The translations under genes and the position numbers were made by a program. Below, in pieces: positions 34,169 to 42,716 of a stretch of 64,000 nucleotides of DNA. The stretch is taken from the NCBI GenBank assembly GCA_044375555.1, contig JBILML010000001.1, positions 143,656 to 207,655 of the forward strand. The letters are read 5' to 3'. Below the pieces are notes generated by a model. It did not search any database, was not told the origin of the DNA, and saw only the letters and a list, made by a program, of their open reading frames with translations. The first letter of the stretch is position 1. Every line of letters begins with the position of its first letter. Source of the DNA: UBA967 sp044375555. GTDB lineage: Bacteria; Verrucomicrobiota; Verrucomicrobiia; Chthoniobacterales; Terrimicrobiaceae.

Positions 34169-35632
34169 ATGTCATTCGCCCCTCGTGTTACGGTCTTTCT
34201 TTGGATTTTTGTTTTCGTGGTCGCGGGTGCTTTTCGGTTCATCGATCTGCCTGCGGCTCCATTGCATGCCGACGAGGCGGTCGGGGCGCGGATCACCGGG
34301 GATCGCTTGGAAGGCGGTAAATATCATTTCGATCCTTCGCACTATCACGGCCCGTCCCTTTCTTGGCTAGGGGCGCAGGCAGCTCGTCTCGCGGGTCAAA
34401 AATCCTTTGCGGAGCTGGATGTCTTTTCCCTTCGGAGCATCTCGGCTGTGTGTGGATTGTTGGTGGTCCTTCTTCCGCTGATTCTCCGCAAATGGCTGGG
34501 CGACGCCGGAGCGCTTTTGGCGGGGGCGCTCCTCGCGACCTCGCCGCTCTTGTGCCAATTCGCGCGGGTTTTCATCCATGAGCCGGTGCTCTCGGTTTTC
34601 TCCGCGTGCGCGATCGCGGGGTTGTCGTGGTGGCTTGCTGGAGGCGGGCTTCCTGCAGCGCTATGCGGCGGTTTGGCGCTGGGGTTGATGGCGGCCACCA
34701 AGGAGACTTTCGGCATCATGGCCATTTCGTGGATGCTCGGCCTCGTGGCCTGCAAGGGTGTGGTGCCGATCCGCAAAGTGGGTTTTGCCGCGATCTCCTC
34801 AGGGGTGGTCTTTCTGGCTGTTCTGATCATCGCCTACGGGAGCCCGTGGGATTTTTTCAAAACCTACTTCGTGTATTCCATCGATCCCGGTCACCACAAA
34901 CCGTGGGACTACTACTGGCATCTGCTTTTGGTTCCCAAATACCACGCGCCACAGTGGTGGACCGAGGCCGGCGTCGGGTTGCTGGCCGTGGCGGGGGCCT
35001 GGACCGGATGGCGCGCGAAGAACCCTTTTCTCAAATGGCTGGCGGTTTCCACCGCCGTGCAATTCGCGATCCTCTCCGCGATATCCTACAAGACGCCGTG
35101 GCTTGCGATGGTTCCATGGATTCAGGTCTGCCTCCTAGCCGGAGCGGGAGCGGCAGTTCTTTTGGCTGGGGCTGGTGTGGTCCGTTTGTCGGCAGCCGTT
35201 GCTACGCTCGTCGCGATCCTTCTTTTCCAGATCTGGCAAACGAGAGCCGCCGTATTTCGTTTTTCCAATGACCTGCGGAACCCGATGGCCTACTCCCCGA
35301 CATCGCGGGATATCGTCATGCTCGGGGAGCGGATGCGTGCCCTGCACCGGAAATCCCCTGCGTTTCGTGCTGGTCGGATTGCGGTGCTTGGCAAGGGCTA
35401 TTGGCCACTGCCTTGGTATTTGCGGGGCACCTCTCAGGCTGGATATTTTGATACGCCGCCGTTGGATCTTGAAAACTACCCGGTGGTGATCGCTCTGCCT
35501 GAAGCCGCCCTGGAAGCCTCCAATTGGCTTTCCGGGACCCACGAGATTTTTTACAATGGGCTCCGCAGTGAGGTTCCCCTCACGGTCTTTGTGCGGCGAG
35601 ATGTCCGCGCCGAGGAGGTCTCGATCCCATGA
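34169..35632 (+). CDS. Agl23-like GT-C membrane protein (second copy)
   Basis: 487 residues from the ATG at 34169 (preceded by AAAGG; a TTG at 34157 is possible). At least ten hydrophobic helices. The first loop carries PLHADEAVG and HFDPSHYHGP, and a later loop ISYKTPWLAMVP; the protein at 23412-24947 has the same landmarks, so the two are distant paralogues. The C-terminal soluble part contains KGYWPLPWYLRGTSQAGYFD, equivalent to YYPLPWIFGDFTRIGYF in the other. The stop overlaps the start of apbE by 4 bases (ATGA). Confidence 0.8.
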   Translation: MSFAPRVTVFLWIFVFVVAGAFRFIDLPAAPLHADEAVGARITGDRLEGGKYHFDPSHYHGPSLSWLGAQAARLAGQKSFAELDVFSLRSISAVCGLLVVLLPLILRKWLGDAGALLAGALLATSPLLCQFARVFIHEPVLSVFSACAIAGLSWWLAGGGLPAALCGGLALGLMAATKETFGIMAISWMLGLVACKGVVPIRKVGFAAISSGVVFLAVLIIAYGSPWDFFKTYFVYSIDPGHHKPWDYYWHLLLVPKYHAPQWWTEAGVGLLAVAGAWTGWRAKNPFLKWLAVSTAVQFAILSAISYKTPWLAMVPWIQVCLLAGAGAAVLLAGAGVVRLSAAVATLVAILLFQIWQTRAAVFRFSNDLRNPMAYSPTSRDIVMLGERMRALHRKSPAFRAGRIAVLGKGYWPLPWYLRGTSQAGYFDTPPLDLENYPVVIALPEAALEASNWLSGTHEIFYNGLRSEVPLTVFVRRDVRAEEVSIP

Positions 35633-36462
35633 ATGAAACCCTGCCGGTTTTTTCGGATCCCTCGTTGGCGAGGTATTCGCATGATGCGATGAAGACGACC
35701 TTCCGGATCTTTGTTTCAGGCGGGGACCGTGCCCGAATGGATTCGGCGGTCTCGGAGGCATTTCAAAAATTGGAGGACCTCGAAAGCCTTCTCAGCCGCT
35801 ATGTGCCGGGAAGTGACATCAGCCGCATCAATGCCATGAAGGCCGGCGAGTCATTATTTCTTAGCAACGATTGCGACCAGTGCCTTCGCCTCGCCATCGA
35901 AGCCTCGGCGGCCACAAGCGGTCGCTTCGACCCTTGCATTGGAACCCTCATCGATGTCGTGAAATTGCCAACCGGCGGGGGAGGGGAGGTGAGGGGAATC
36001 GTCTCGTTGGATCCCTGCCGTCCGATGGTTTCCTGTATCGAGGAGGGACGCATTTTCGATTTGGGAGCCATCGGGAAGGGGTATGCCTTGGAGTGCATGG
36101 CCTCGATTCTTTCGGAGCATGGAATTGAAAAGGCGCTGCTCACCTCCGGGGCGAGCACGATCCTCGCGATCGGAGCAATCGATTGGCCGATCGATATTCC
36201 TCACTCCGGCGGCTCGCGCCGCCTGATGCTGCGTCAAGCTGCGCTCGGTGCCTCGGGTTCCTCCCAGCAGGGCGCTCACATTGTGGATCCACGCGATGGA
36301 TCCCCGGCGCGGCATTTCCAGAGTGTCTGGGTGGTTCATCCGAGGGCGCCGTTTGCCGATGCCTTTTCCACCGCCTGCTTCGTCATGTCCCCTGCAGAGA
36401 TTCGCGAATTTACGCAGAGTTTACCGCCGGGTTGCCAAGTCCTCAGCGACCCGGACTTTTGA
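35629..36462 (+). CDS. apbE: ApbE family FAD:protein FMN transferase
   Basis: 277 residues. ApbE attaches FMN covalently to Thr or Ser of target proteins such as Na+-NQR and RNF subunits. Seen are MKTTFRIFVSGGD, DLESLLSRYVPGSDISRIN, SGRFDPCIGTLIDV, IFDLGAIGKGYALECMASIL, LLTSGASTILAIG, HIVDPRDGSPARHFQSVWVV and ADAFSTACFVMSP. No signal peptide or lipobox is visible, although most ApbE proteins are periplasmic lipoproteins. It is translationally coupled to the GT-C gene upstream. No flavinylation target is recognisable next to it. Confidence 0.92.
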   Translation: MNETLPVFSDPSLARYSHDAMKTTFRIFVSGGDRARMDSAVSEAFQKLEDLESLLSRYVPGSDISRINAMKAGESLFLSNDCDQCLRLAIEASAATSGRFDPCIGTLIDVVKLPTGGGGEVRGIVSLDPCRPMVSCIEEGRIFDLGAIGKGYALECMASILSEHGIEKALLTSGASTILAIGAIDWPIDIPHSGGSRRLMLRQAALGASGSSQQGAHIVDPRDGSPARHFQSVWVVHPRAPFADAFSTACFVMSPAEIREFTQSLPPGCQVLSDPDF

Positions 36463-36468
36463 TAGCCT

Positions 36469-37224
36469 TTAGGAAACCTTGCGACTCGCCATCGAGGCGG
36501 CGCGCAACTTCTTCGGGGTGATGCCGAACATGGTGCTGAACCGTTTGGTGAAATGACTCTGGTCGTAGAAGCCATTCTCCAGCGCAATCTCGCCCAAAGG
36601 CAACCGGGAGGAGATGACCTGGCTGCGGGCGCGCCGGAGGCGGAGCTGATTGCCATACGCTGACGGAGTCATCCCAAAAACCTTTTTGAACTCCCTCCCA
36701 AAACCGCTGACCGACATGCCAACCATCGCGGCAAGTTTCGGAATTTCGACCGGTTCATCCTTCAGGCGGTCCAGATAATCAATCACTGGGCCGAAGGACT
36801 GGATAGACTCGAAGTGCTGGGAGACCTCTCCGATGTTCCGAACGATCCCCATCAATCCCAGAACCCTCCCTTGCCCATCTTTGACAGGAATTTTGGTGGT
36901 CAAAACAAAGCCCCCTGGAGCGCCTCCAGATTTTCCGTAGGGCATCGGTTCACAATGATTTTCAATGGCAGATCCGGTGGAGAGGACCTTTCGGTCATCG
37001 TCCGTGTAAATGGCGGCGCATTTGGCATCGAAAAAATCCAGATCGTTACGGCCCAGCACCTCCTCCTCTTTTTTTTGCCAGCAGAGCTTGATGAAATTGC
37101 TGTTTGCTCGCACAAAACGCCCTTCCGGGTCCTTCACAAAAAATCCAATTTCCGGAACATGTTTGAACGCCTCTGCGACAAGGGCTGTCAAAGACACGAG
37201 CTCCGAGGAAATGCTGAATTTCAC
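36469..37224 (-). CDS. PAS-domain AraC-family transcriptional regulator
   Basis: 251 residues from a GTG at 37224. PAS domain at about 15-135 (GFFVKDPEGRFVRANSNFIK, LGRNDLDFFDAKCAAIYTDD). A C-terminal AraC double helix-turn-helix occupies 150-251: LAAMVGMSVSGFGREFKKVFG, then ENGFYDQSHFTKRFSTMFGI and TPKKLR. It is divergent from the sugar-catabolic gene cluster beginning at 37335, and is the obvious candidate regulator; the PAS domain may sense a metabolite or redox state. This is inferred from position. Confidence 0.92.
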   Translation of the reverse strand: MKFSISSELVSLTALVAEAFKHVPEIGFFVKDPEGRFVRANSNFIKLCWQKKEEEVLGRNDLDFFDAKCAAIYTDDDRKVLSTGSAIENHCEPMPYGKSGGAPGGFVLTTKIPVKDGQGRVLGLMGIVRNIGEVSQHFESIQSFGPVIDYLDRLKDEPVEIPKLAAMVGMSVSGFGREFKKVFGMTPSAYGNQLRLRRARSQVISSRLPLGEIALENGFYDQSHFTKRFSTMFGITPKKLRAASMASRKVS

Positions 37225-37334
37225 ATTCGAAAATATACCAAAAATTTCCGAAACCTTACAAGATCGATTCTGGAATTGTGGTATTCAATAATCGTCAGTT
37301 CAAACCTCACCCATCCTCCGAACCCTAAAATTCC
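37225..37334. promoter_or_regulatory. AT-rich divergent promoter region of the sugar cluster
   Basis: 110 bases between the AraC-type regulator and the DoxX-like gene, clearly more AT-rich than the surroundings, with runs such as AAAATATACCAAAAATTTCC. I see no unambiguous -35/-10 pair, so no exact promoter is given. It is where a regulator-binding site for the AraC protein would be expected. Confidence 0.45.
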
Positions 37335-37865
37335 ATGAGCCAAGAATCCCAGTCCCAACACACATTCGATCTCGGTGCAACCCTCGGCGTTCTCGTCCTC
37401 AGGCTCTGGCTCGCAGTCAGGGCGATTCTCTCCGGTCTGGAAAAATACGCCGGCACTTCCACATCCACCTCGCCCGTCACGATCGAAGGCGCTGTGAATT
37501 CCTACGGCCTCACCGAGGCGACGGCCACGAAGATTTACTCGTTTGCCAACTACCACGGAGTGCCGAAGCCGCTTTATGACAAATTCCTCGCCGAGCCGCT
37601 CATCCCCGAGTGGGGCCTGAAAATCTACGACCAAATCCTCGGCCCCGCCCTCATCGCCCTCGGCATCGCGCTTCTTTTTGGATTCGCGACACGCTTCTCC
37701 CTCTTCGCCATGGGCCTGCTCTACACCAGCCTCACAGTCGGTCTCATCCTCATCAACGAGAACTCTGGTGTGGCCTGGCTTGCGATCCACATCGCCCTCA
37801 TCGCCCTCATGCTTTTCCAAGCGAAACACAACAAACTCGAACTTACCGGAAAATGGAAACTCTGA
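37335..37865 (+). CDS. DoxX-like membrane protein
   Basis: 176 residues with four likely membrane helices (near 15-33, 98-120, 120-140 and 145-165) and an early loop carrying the YSFANYHGVPKPLYDKFL helix. It resembles the DoxX/SURF4-like family, whose members sit beside oxidoreductases. It is the first gene of the cluster and its last 13 bases overlap the next gene. Electron-transfer partner of the exported oxidoreductases is a speculation from context. Confidence 0.7.
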   Translation: MSQESQSQHTFDLGATLGVLVLRLWLAVRAILSGLEKYAGTSTSTSPVTIEGAVNSYGLTEATATKIYSFANYHGVPKPLYDKFLAEPLIPEWGLKIYDQILGPALIALGIALLFGFATRFSLFAMGLLYTSLTVGLILINENSGVAWLAIHIALIALMLFQAKHNKLELTGKWKL

Positions 37866-39250
37866 CCCCCTCCCAAGCGCCTGGTTTGACCCGTCGCGAT
37901 TTTCTCTTCAAGGGCACCCTCGCCGGGGCAGGCCTTGTGCTCGGCATGCCGTCGATCCTCAAAGCCGTCGAAGGCCCTGCGGCCGCGTCGAACATGATCA
38001 ATGTCGGATTCATCGGCTGCGGCAAGCAGCACGAAGTCCTCTTCAACGCCATGGTTAACATCCCTGGCCTTCGCTACGCGGCCGTTTGTGACATCATGAA
38101 AGACCGCGTGGGAGCCGCCTATGGCCGCATCCGCTCGCGCTTCGGCTACGATCCGAAACGCTACATCGACGCCGGCGACATGCTGGAGAAGGAAAAAGAC
38201 CTGGACGCCGTGATTGTGTCGACCCCCGACTTCTGGCACTCGCCCCACACCGTCATGTCCCTTCAGGCGGGCAAGCATGTGTATTGCGAAAAAATGATGG
38301 CACACAATCTCGAGGGCGCCCGCGCTATGGTGAAAGCCATGGATGATTCCGGGAAGCTCTGCCAGATCGGCCATCAGCGCCGCAGCAACCCCCGCTACAT
38401 CTACACCCTCAAGGAACTCATCCATCGCCACAAAATCTGCGGCCGCATCGTCAATGCCAACGCCCACTGGAACCGTGCGGTCAGCTCCTCACGCGACATC
38501 ACCGCCCCCGCCCGGATTCTTCCCAACAAGGAAACTCTGCTGAAATACGGCTTCGGCCGCGAAGGCCAGAATCTTTCGGATGAGGAACTCCAACGCCGCT
38601 TCCTAAACTGGCGCCTCTACCGCGACCTCTCCGGCGGCCCGATCTCCGATCTCGGCGCCCACCAGATCGATATCTTCAACTGGTTCTTCGGCGCGCGCCC
38701 GAAATCCGTGATCGCTTCCGGCGGATGCGACTACTTCAAGGACCGCGAGCATTTCGACAATGTTATGTGCATTTTCGACTACGATACTGCCGATGGCGGC
38801 GCCCGCGCCTTCTACCAAGTCCTCACCACCACCAGCGCCGGTGGAGGTTACGCCGAGTCGTTCATGGGCACGGACGGCACAATTGAAATCTCCGAGCGTT
38901 CAGCCTACACGAAAATCTACCGCGAACCCGGCTCCGCCCCGAGTTGGGACCCCCTCGTCCAGCAAGGCTGGCTCAAAAAAGCCACAGCCCCTGCGGCCGC
39001 TGCGGACTCGTCGGATGCGATCGCTTCCTATGCCTCGGCCGCTCCAGAGGGCTTCGAACTCCCCGGCGACCTGAACGAACCCCCGCACCAGCCCCATTTG
39101 GCGAACTTCTTCGCGGCCATCCGCGGCGACGCCAAGCTCAACTGCGACGCCCGCGAAGCCCTCGAATCGGAAGCTCCGATTTACTGGGTCAACCCCGCCG
39201 CACAGCGCAACGAAACCATCATCTTCACCGAAGAACACCTCCACACATGA
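37853..39250 (+). CDS. Tat-exported Gfo/Idh/MocA oxidoreductase
   Basis: 465 residues from the ATG at 37853, overlapping the DoxX-like gene by 13 bases; the more distal in-frame codons are a shadow. A twin-arginine signal TRRDFLFKGTLAGAG starts at residue 13. The NAD(P)-binding fold begins at NVGFIGCGKQHE, then VSTPDFWHSPHTV and YCEKMMAHN (the EKP motif with Met for Pro). HQIDIFNWFFGARP supports the family. Such exported enzymes bind cofactor tightly and act on sugars in the periplasm, often by C3 oxidation of a glycoside. The insert after residue 220 differs from the two paralogues below. Confidence 0.9.
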   Translation: METLTPSQAPGLTRRDFLFKGTLAGAGLVLGMPSILKAVEGPAAASNMINVGFIGCGKQHEVLFNAMVNIPGLRYAAVCDIMKDRVGAAYGRIRSRFGYDPKRYIDAGDMLEKEKDLDAVIVSTPDFWHSPHTVMSLQAGKHVYCEKMMAHNLEGARAMVKAMDDSGKLCQIGHQRRSNPRYIYTLKELIHRHKICGRIVNANAHWNRAVSSSRDITAPARILPNKETLLKYGFGREGQNLSDEELQRRFLNWRLYRDLSGGPISDLGAHQIDIFNWFFGARPKSVIASGGCDYFKDREHFDNVMCIFDYDTADGGARAFYQVLTTTSAGGGYAESFMGTDGTIEISERSAYTKIYREPGSAPSWDPLVQQGWLKKATAPAAAADSSDAIASYASAAPEGFELPGDLNEPPHQPHLANFFAAIRGDAKLNCDAREALESEAPIYWVNPAAQRNETIIFTEEHLHT

Positions 39251-39903
39251 AAAAAACAACACTCCTCGCCTTGCTGGCCACGGCGATTCTCCCAACAGTC
39301 CACGCCGCAGACACCATCCCGCTCACCACCACCATTCCCCCCGAGAAAATCGAGGGCACCCCGATCGAGGTGAAGGTGCCGAACCTCAAACCCGCCGCCT
39401 CGAAGGCTCCGGAACTCATGGTGCCCGCTGGCACCGAACTCCTCTCCAAAGGCAAACCGGTCACCAGTAGCGACGATTTTCCGATCATCGGCGACCTGCC
39501 CTACATCACAGACGGGGAGAAGGACGCCGGCGAAGGCTACTTCCTCGAACTGTCTAACGGCCTCCAGTGGGTCCAGATCGACCTCGAACAAGAGGCCTCT
39601 ATCCAGGCGCTTTGGGTCTGGCACTACCACTCCCAGCGCCGTGCCTACCACGATATCGTTATTCAAATCTCGAATGATCCCGAATTCGCCTCAGGAGTGA
39701 CCACCGTCTTCAACAACGACTTCGACAACTCCGCCTCGCTCGGCACCGGCTCCGACGCCCCCTACATCGAGACCCAATACGGCCTCCTCGTCCCCGTGGC
39801 AGGCGTCAAGGGTCGCTATGTTCGCCTTTACAGCCAAGGAAACACCTCGAATGACATGAATCACTACATCGAGGTCGAGGTGTTCGGATCGCCTGCGAAG
39901 TAA
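39247..39903 (+). CDS. secreted discoidin-like (F5/8 type C-like) domain protein
   Basis: 218 residues with a signal peptide (MKKTTLLALLATAILPTVHA), a Pro-rich linker and a C-terminal domain from about residue 78: LLSKGKPVTSSDDFPIIGDL, YITDGEKDAGEGYF, WVQIDLEQEASIQALWVWHY and VKGRYVRLYSQGNTS. This pattern (sulphydryl-free beta sandwich, YVRLYS end) is like carbohydrate-binding discoidin domains. It overlaps the upstream stop by ATGA. Probable role: binding substrate for the exported oxidoreductases. Confidence 0.75.
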   Translation: MKKTTLLALLATAILPTVHAADTIPLTTTIPPEKIEGTPIEVKVPNLKPAASKAPELMVPAGTELLSKGKPVTSSDDFPIIGDLPYITDGEKDAGEGYFLELSNGLQWVQIDLEQEASIQALWVWHYHSQRRAYHDIVIQISNDPEFASGVTTVFNNDFDNSASLGTGSDAPYIETQYGLLVPVAGVKGRYVRLYSQGNTSNDMNHYIEVEVFGSPAK

Positions 39904-39914
39904 CGCCCCAGCGC

Positions 39915-40766
39915 ATGCACATCTTTGCCCTCCGCGCCATCGCGTGGACTTCCATCATTCTTTTTGCGTCCGCCGTAAACGCCTTGGCATCGGATTACTC
40001 GGTGTTCCATCCCCATCCGGACGCCACACGCACGGCCGACGGCGCATGGGCCATTCACGACATGAGCCGCCCGTGGCCGCCCTCGGCCACGCCAAAGCCA
40101 TGGGCGGAACTCGAGCAGGGAGCGAAGCCTCCCTCCGGCGCACGAATCCTCTTTGACGGCACAAATCTCGATGCCTGGAATATTCCCCAGCCTTGGATCC
40201 TCGAGCAAGGCGTCCTCCAAGTGCGCCCGGTCAATACCTCGCTCAGCTCCAAGGACTCATTCGGCTCGTGCCACCTTCACTTGGAGTGGAGAACCCCGCC
40301 GGAAAGCACCAAAAAATCGGCTCAGAACAGAGGCAACAGCGGCGTGTTCCTGATGTCCACCTACGAAATCCAAATCCTGGACACCTACGAGAACAAAACC
40401 TACCCCGATGGCATGGCCGCCGCCCTCTACGGCGTGAAACCTCCTGATTTCAACGCGCTCCGTCCAACCGGGGAGTGGCAGTGCTACGACATCTGGTTCA
40501 AGCGCCCAGTCTTCGATGATTCGGGAAAAATGACATCACCCGCCTGCGTGACCGTCATGGTCAACGGGGTCATCGTTCAAAAGAATGTTCCCTTCGACAG
40601 CCCCTCGTCCCACAAAAAACGCCCCCCCTACCAGAAACATGCCGATGCCCGACCGCTCATGCTCCAAAACCACAACGAAGTCGTGGAGTTTCGCAATATC
40701 TGGATTCAGCCGCTCTCCGATGACGCTGTCCTCTCTCCCGCAGGCTTGGTCGGCATCGACAAATGA
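39915..40766 (+). CDS. DUF1080 family protein (3-keto-disaccharide hydrolase family)
   Basis: 283 residues with a signal peptide. The DUF1080 domain (PF06439) starts near residue 76: RILFDGTNLDAWN, then CHLHLEWRTPPES, RGNSGVFLMSTYEIQILDTY, MAAALYGVKPP, CYDIWFKRP and PLMLQNHNEVVEFRNIWI. Members hydrolyse or eliminate 3-keto-glycosides generated by Gfo/Idh/MocA oxidation. The enzyme should act in the periplasm next to the Tat-exported oxidoreductases encoded around it. Confidence 0.9.
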   Translation: MHIFALRAIAWTSIILFASAVNALASDYSVFHPHPDATRTADGAWAIHDMSRPWPPSATPKPWAELEQGAKPPSGARILFDGTNLDAWNIPQPWILEQGVLQVRPVNTSLSSKDSFGSCHLHLEWRTPPESTKKSAQNRGNSGVFLMSTYEIQILDTYENKTYPDGMAAALYGVKPPDFNALRPTGEWQCYDIWFKRPVFDDSGKMTSPACVTVMVNGVIVQKNVPFDSPSSHKKRPPYQKHADARPLMLQNHNEVVEFRNIWIQPLSDDAVLSPAGLVGIDK

Positions 40767-41410
40767 AAACACGCCTGGTGCTCGCCGTTCTGTCGGCCTC
40801 GATCCATCTATTCGCTGCGGAACCCGTCGTTTGCCAATCCATCGACGAGGCGATCGCGCGTGGAAACACGAAGGCGGTGGTGGACTTTCTCAAAACCAAT
40901 CCCTCCCTTGCCAATGGCGGCTCGAATCCCCGCATGACACCGCTCCAACAAGCGATCCTGCGCAACAATGCCGAAATCGCCGAGATCCTTATCACCTCCG
41001 GGGCGGATGTGAACTCCACGGATTCCAAAAATAGAACACCGCTTCACCTCGCCGTGGAACGCCGCAATCCGGCAATCGTCACCCTTCTCCTCTCCCACCA
41101 AGCTGACCCTTCCCGCCGCGACACCATCGGCTGGACCCCGCTCCACCACGCGGCCGCCAAGGATGCGACGGCTGTCGCCCGCGCCTTGCTCGACGGCAGA
41201 GCCGATCCGAAGTCCCTCAGCGCCTGCGGCGGGACCCCGCTCCATGAGGCCGCAGCCAGCGGAGGAGTCGAAACCATCGCCTTGCTTCTCAAGGGAGGAG
41301 TCGATCCCGCCACTATCGCCCACAACGGAGACACCGCCCTCTCCATCGCCCGCCAGCGAGGAGATGCCGCCGTCATTTCCTCCATCGAAAAATCCCTCAA
41401 CACTCCATGA
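40763..41410 (+). CDS. secreted ankyrin-repeat protein
   Basis: 215 residues, signal peptide (TRLVLAVLSASIHLFAA), then about five ankyrin repeats: MTPLQQAILRNNAEIAEILI, RTPLHLAVERRNPAIVTLLL, WTPLHHAAAKDATAVARALL, GTPLHEAAASGGVETIALLL and GDTALSIARQRGDAAVISSI. It starts at an ATGA overlap with the DUF1080 gene and ends at an ATGA overlap with an oxidoreductase gene. Likely a protein-protein scaffold in the periplasm; partner unknown. Confidence 0.9.
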   Translation: MKTRLVLAVLSASIHLFAAEPVVCQSIDEAIARGNTKAVVDFLKTNPSLANGGSNPRMTPLQQAILRNNAEIAEILITSGADVNSTDSKNRTPLHLAVERRNPAIVTLLLSHQADPSRRDTIGWTPLHHAAAKDATAVARALLDGRADPKSLSACGGTPLHEAAASGGVETIALLLKGGVDPATIAHNGDTALSIARQRGDAAVISSIEKSLNTP

Positions 41411-42696
41411 AAACAGCGCCAACCGCACAATCCACTCTCTCGCGCCGATCATTCCTGAAGGCCAGCCTTGCCACCGCTGCAGGCACGATTTTTTTCCCCT
41501 ACATCGCTCGATCCAATCCGATTGGTGCGAACAACCGCGTCCGCATGGCCTTGATCGGTTGCGGGGGCATCATGGAAGGTCACCATGGGTGGGCGCAGTC
41601 CCACCCGATGATCGACCTTGTCGCTGTCTGCGATGTGAAAACATCCAAACGCGAAGCCGCTCTGGCCAAGCTCAAAAGTAAGAACCCCGACGCCGTCGGG
41701 TATGTCGATTACGGCGACATCATGGCCCGCAGCGATATCGACGCCGTGATTATCGGCACGCCCGACCACTGGCATGCGGCGATTTCGATCGATGCCATGC
41801 GCACCGGAAAGGATGTTTTTGTCGAAAAACCCATGGCCCTCACGCTGGACGAGGCGGCAGCCATGGTGGCAGCAGAAAAACGCTACGGCCGCATCCTTCA
41901 AGTCGGCAGCCAGCAACGCTCCGACCCCGCGATGCGCCAAGCGGTGGAAATCGTTCGCAACGGCTGGATCGGCGAGATCACCGAGATTCATGTCGATTTT
42001 AAGGGCGATTTTGCACCCGTCAGCTTGCTCGCCGAGCAACCAGTTCCCGCCGACATCGATTACGATCGCTGGCTCGGACCGGCGCCATGGAGGCCCTACA
42101 ACAATGAGCGTGTTCTTGGATGGTGGGCCGGTGGATGGCGCATCTTCTGGGACTATGGATCGCGCAAAAACGGCGACTGGGGCGCGCACCACTTCGATAT
42201 CGTGCAATGGGCCCTCGACATGGATGGCAACGGGCCCGTGCTCTTCGTCCCGAAGGGATTCGAAGGGGAGCCCTATCAATACCACCAGTATGCCAACGGC
42301 CTGAAAGTTACCGCTTCGCTGAAGGGTGGGGGGCCTGCCAACGGAGCAATGATCCGCTTTGTCGGAAAAAACGGCGAGGTGAAGTCATCGCGGTATTCTA
42401 CCGAAACCACGCCCGCAAGTCTGGTTTCGCGGATTCCCTCGTCCAGCGAATTTCGCGCCTACCGCTCAAACGACCATCGTCAAAACTGGCTCGACTCGAT
42501 CATCTCCAGACGGCCCCCGATTTGTCCTGCCACCGTCGGCGCAAGAACCTTCGATGTCTGCGGGCTCGCGGGGATCGCGGAGCGCCTCAACCGCCCGATC
42601 CGCTGGAACCCCGAAAAACGGGAAATCACCGGAGACCCCGAAGCCTCCCGCTTCGCCGACTACACCCGCCGCGCCGGATATCCCCTCCCTGTTTGA
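41407..42696 (+). CDS. Tat-exported Gfo/Idh/MocA oxidoreductase, tandem copy 1
   Basis: 429 residues. Twin-arginine motif SRRSFLKASLATAAG at 12-26. Rossmann ALIGCGGIMEGHH, then TPDHWHAAISIDAM, EKPMALTLDEAAAM with catalytic Lys, and GDWGAHHFDIVQWAL. It is about 90% identical by eye to the next gene, same length, same motifs; the main differences are the first 20 residues, YNNERVLGWWAGG and the SSRYSTETTPASLVSRI stretch. Periplasmic sugar oxidation is inferred from family and cluster. Confidence 0.93.
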   Translation: MKTAPTAQSTLSRRSFLKASLATAAGTIFFPYIARSNPIGANNRVRMALIGCGGIMEGHHGWAQSHPMIDLVAVCDVKTSKREAALAKLKSKNPDAVGYVDYGDIMARSDIDAVIIGTPDHWHAAISIDAMRTGKDVFVEKPMALTLDEAAAMVAAEKRYGRILQVGSQQRSDPAMRQAVEIVRNGWIGEITEIHVDFKGDFAPVSLLAEQPVPADIDYDRWLGPAPWRPYNNERVLGWWAGGWRIFWDYGSRKNGDWGAHHFDIVQWALDMDGNGPVLFVPKGFEGEPYQYHQYANGLKVTASLKGGGPANGAMIRFVGKNGEVKSSRYSTETTPASLVSRIPSSSEFRAYRSNDHRQNWLDSIISRRPPICPATVGARTFDVCGLAGIAERLNRPIRWNPEKREITGDPEASRFADYTRRAGYPLPV

Positions 42697-42716
42697 AAAC
42701 TCTATCGCCAACACCT

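Noticed and set aside
42120..42716. N-terminal extension of the second tandem oxidoreductase through copy 1
   Set aside because: It lies in another frame of copy 1; the Tat signal after the ATG at 42717 marks the true start.
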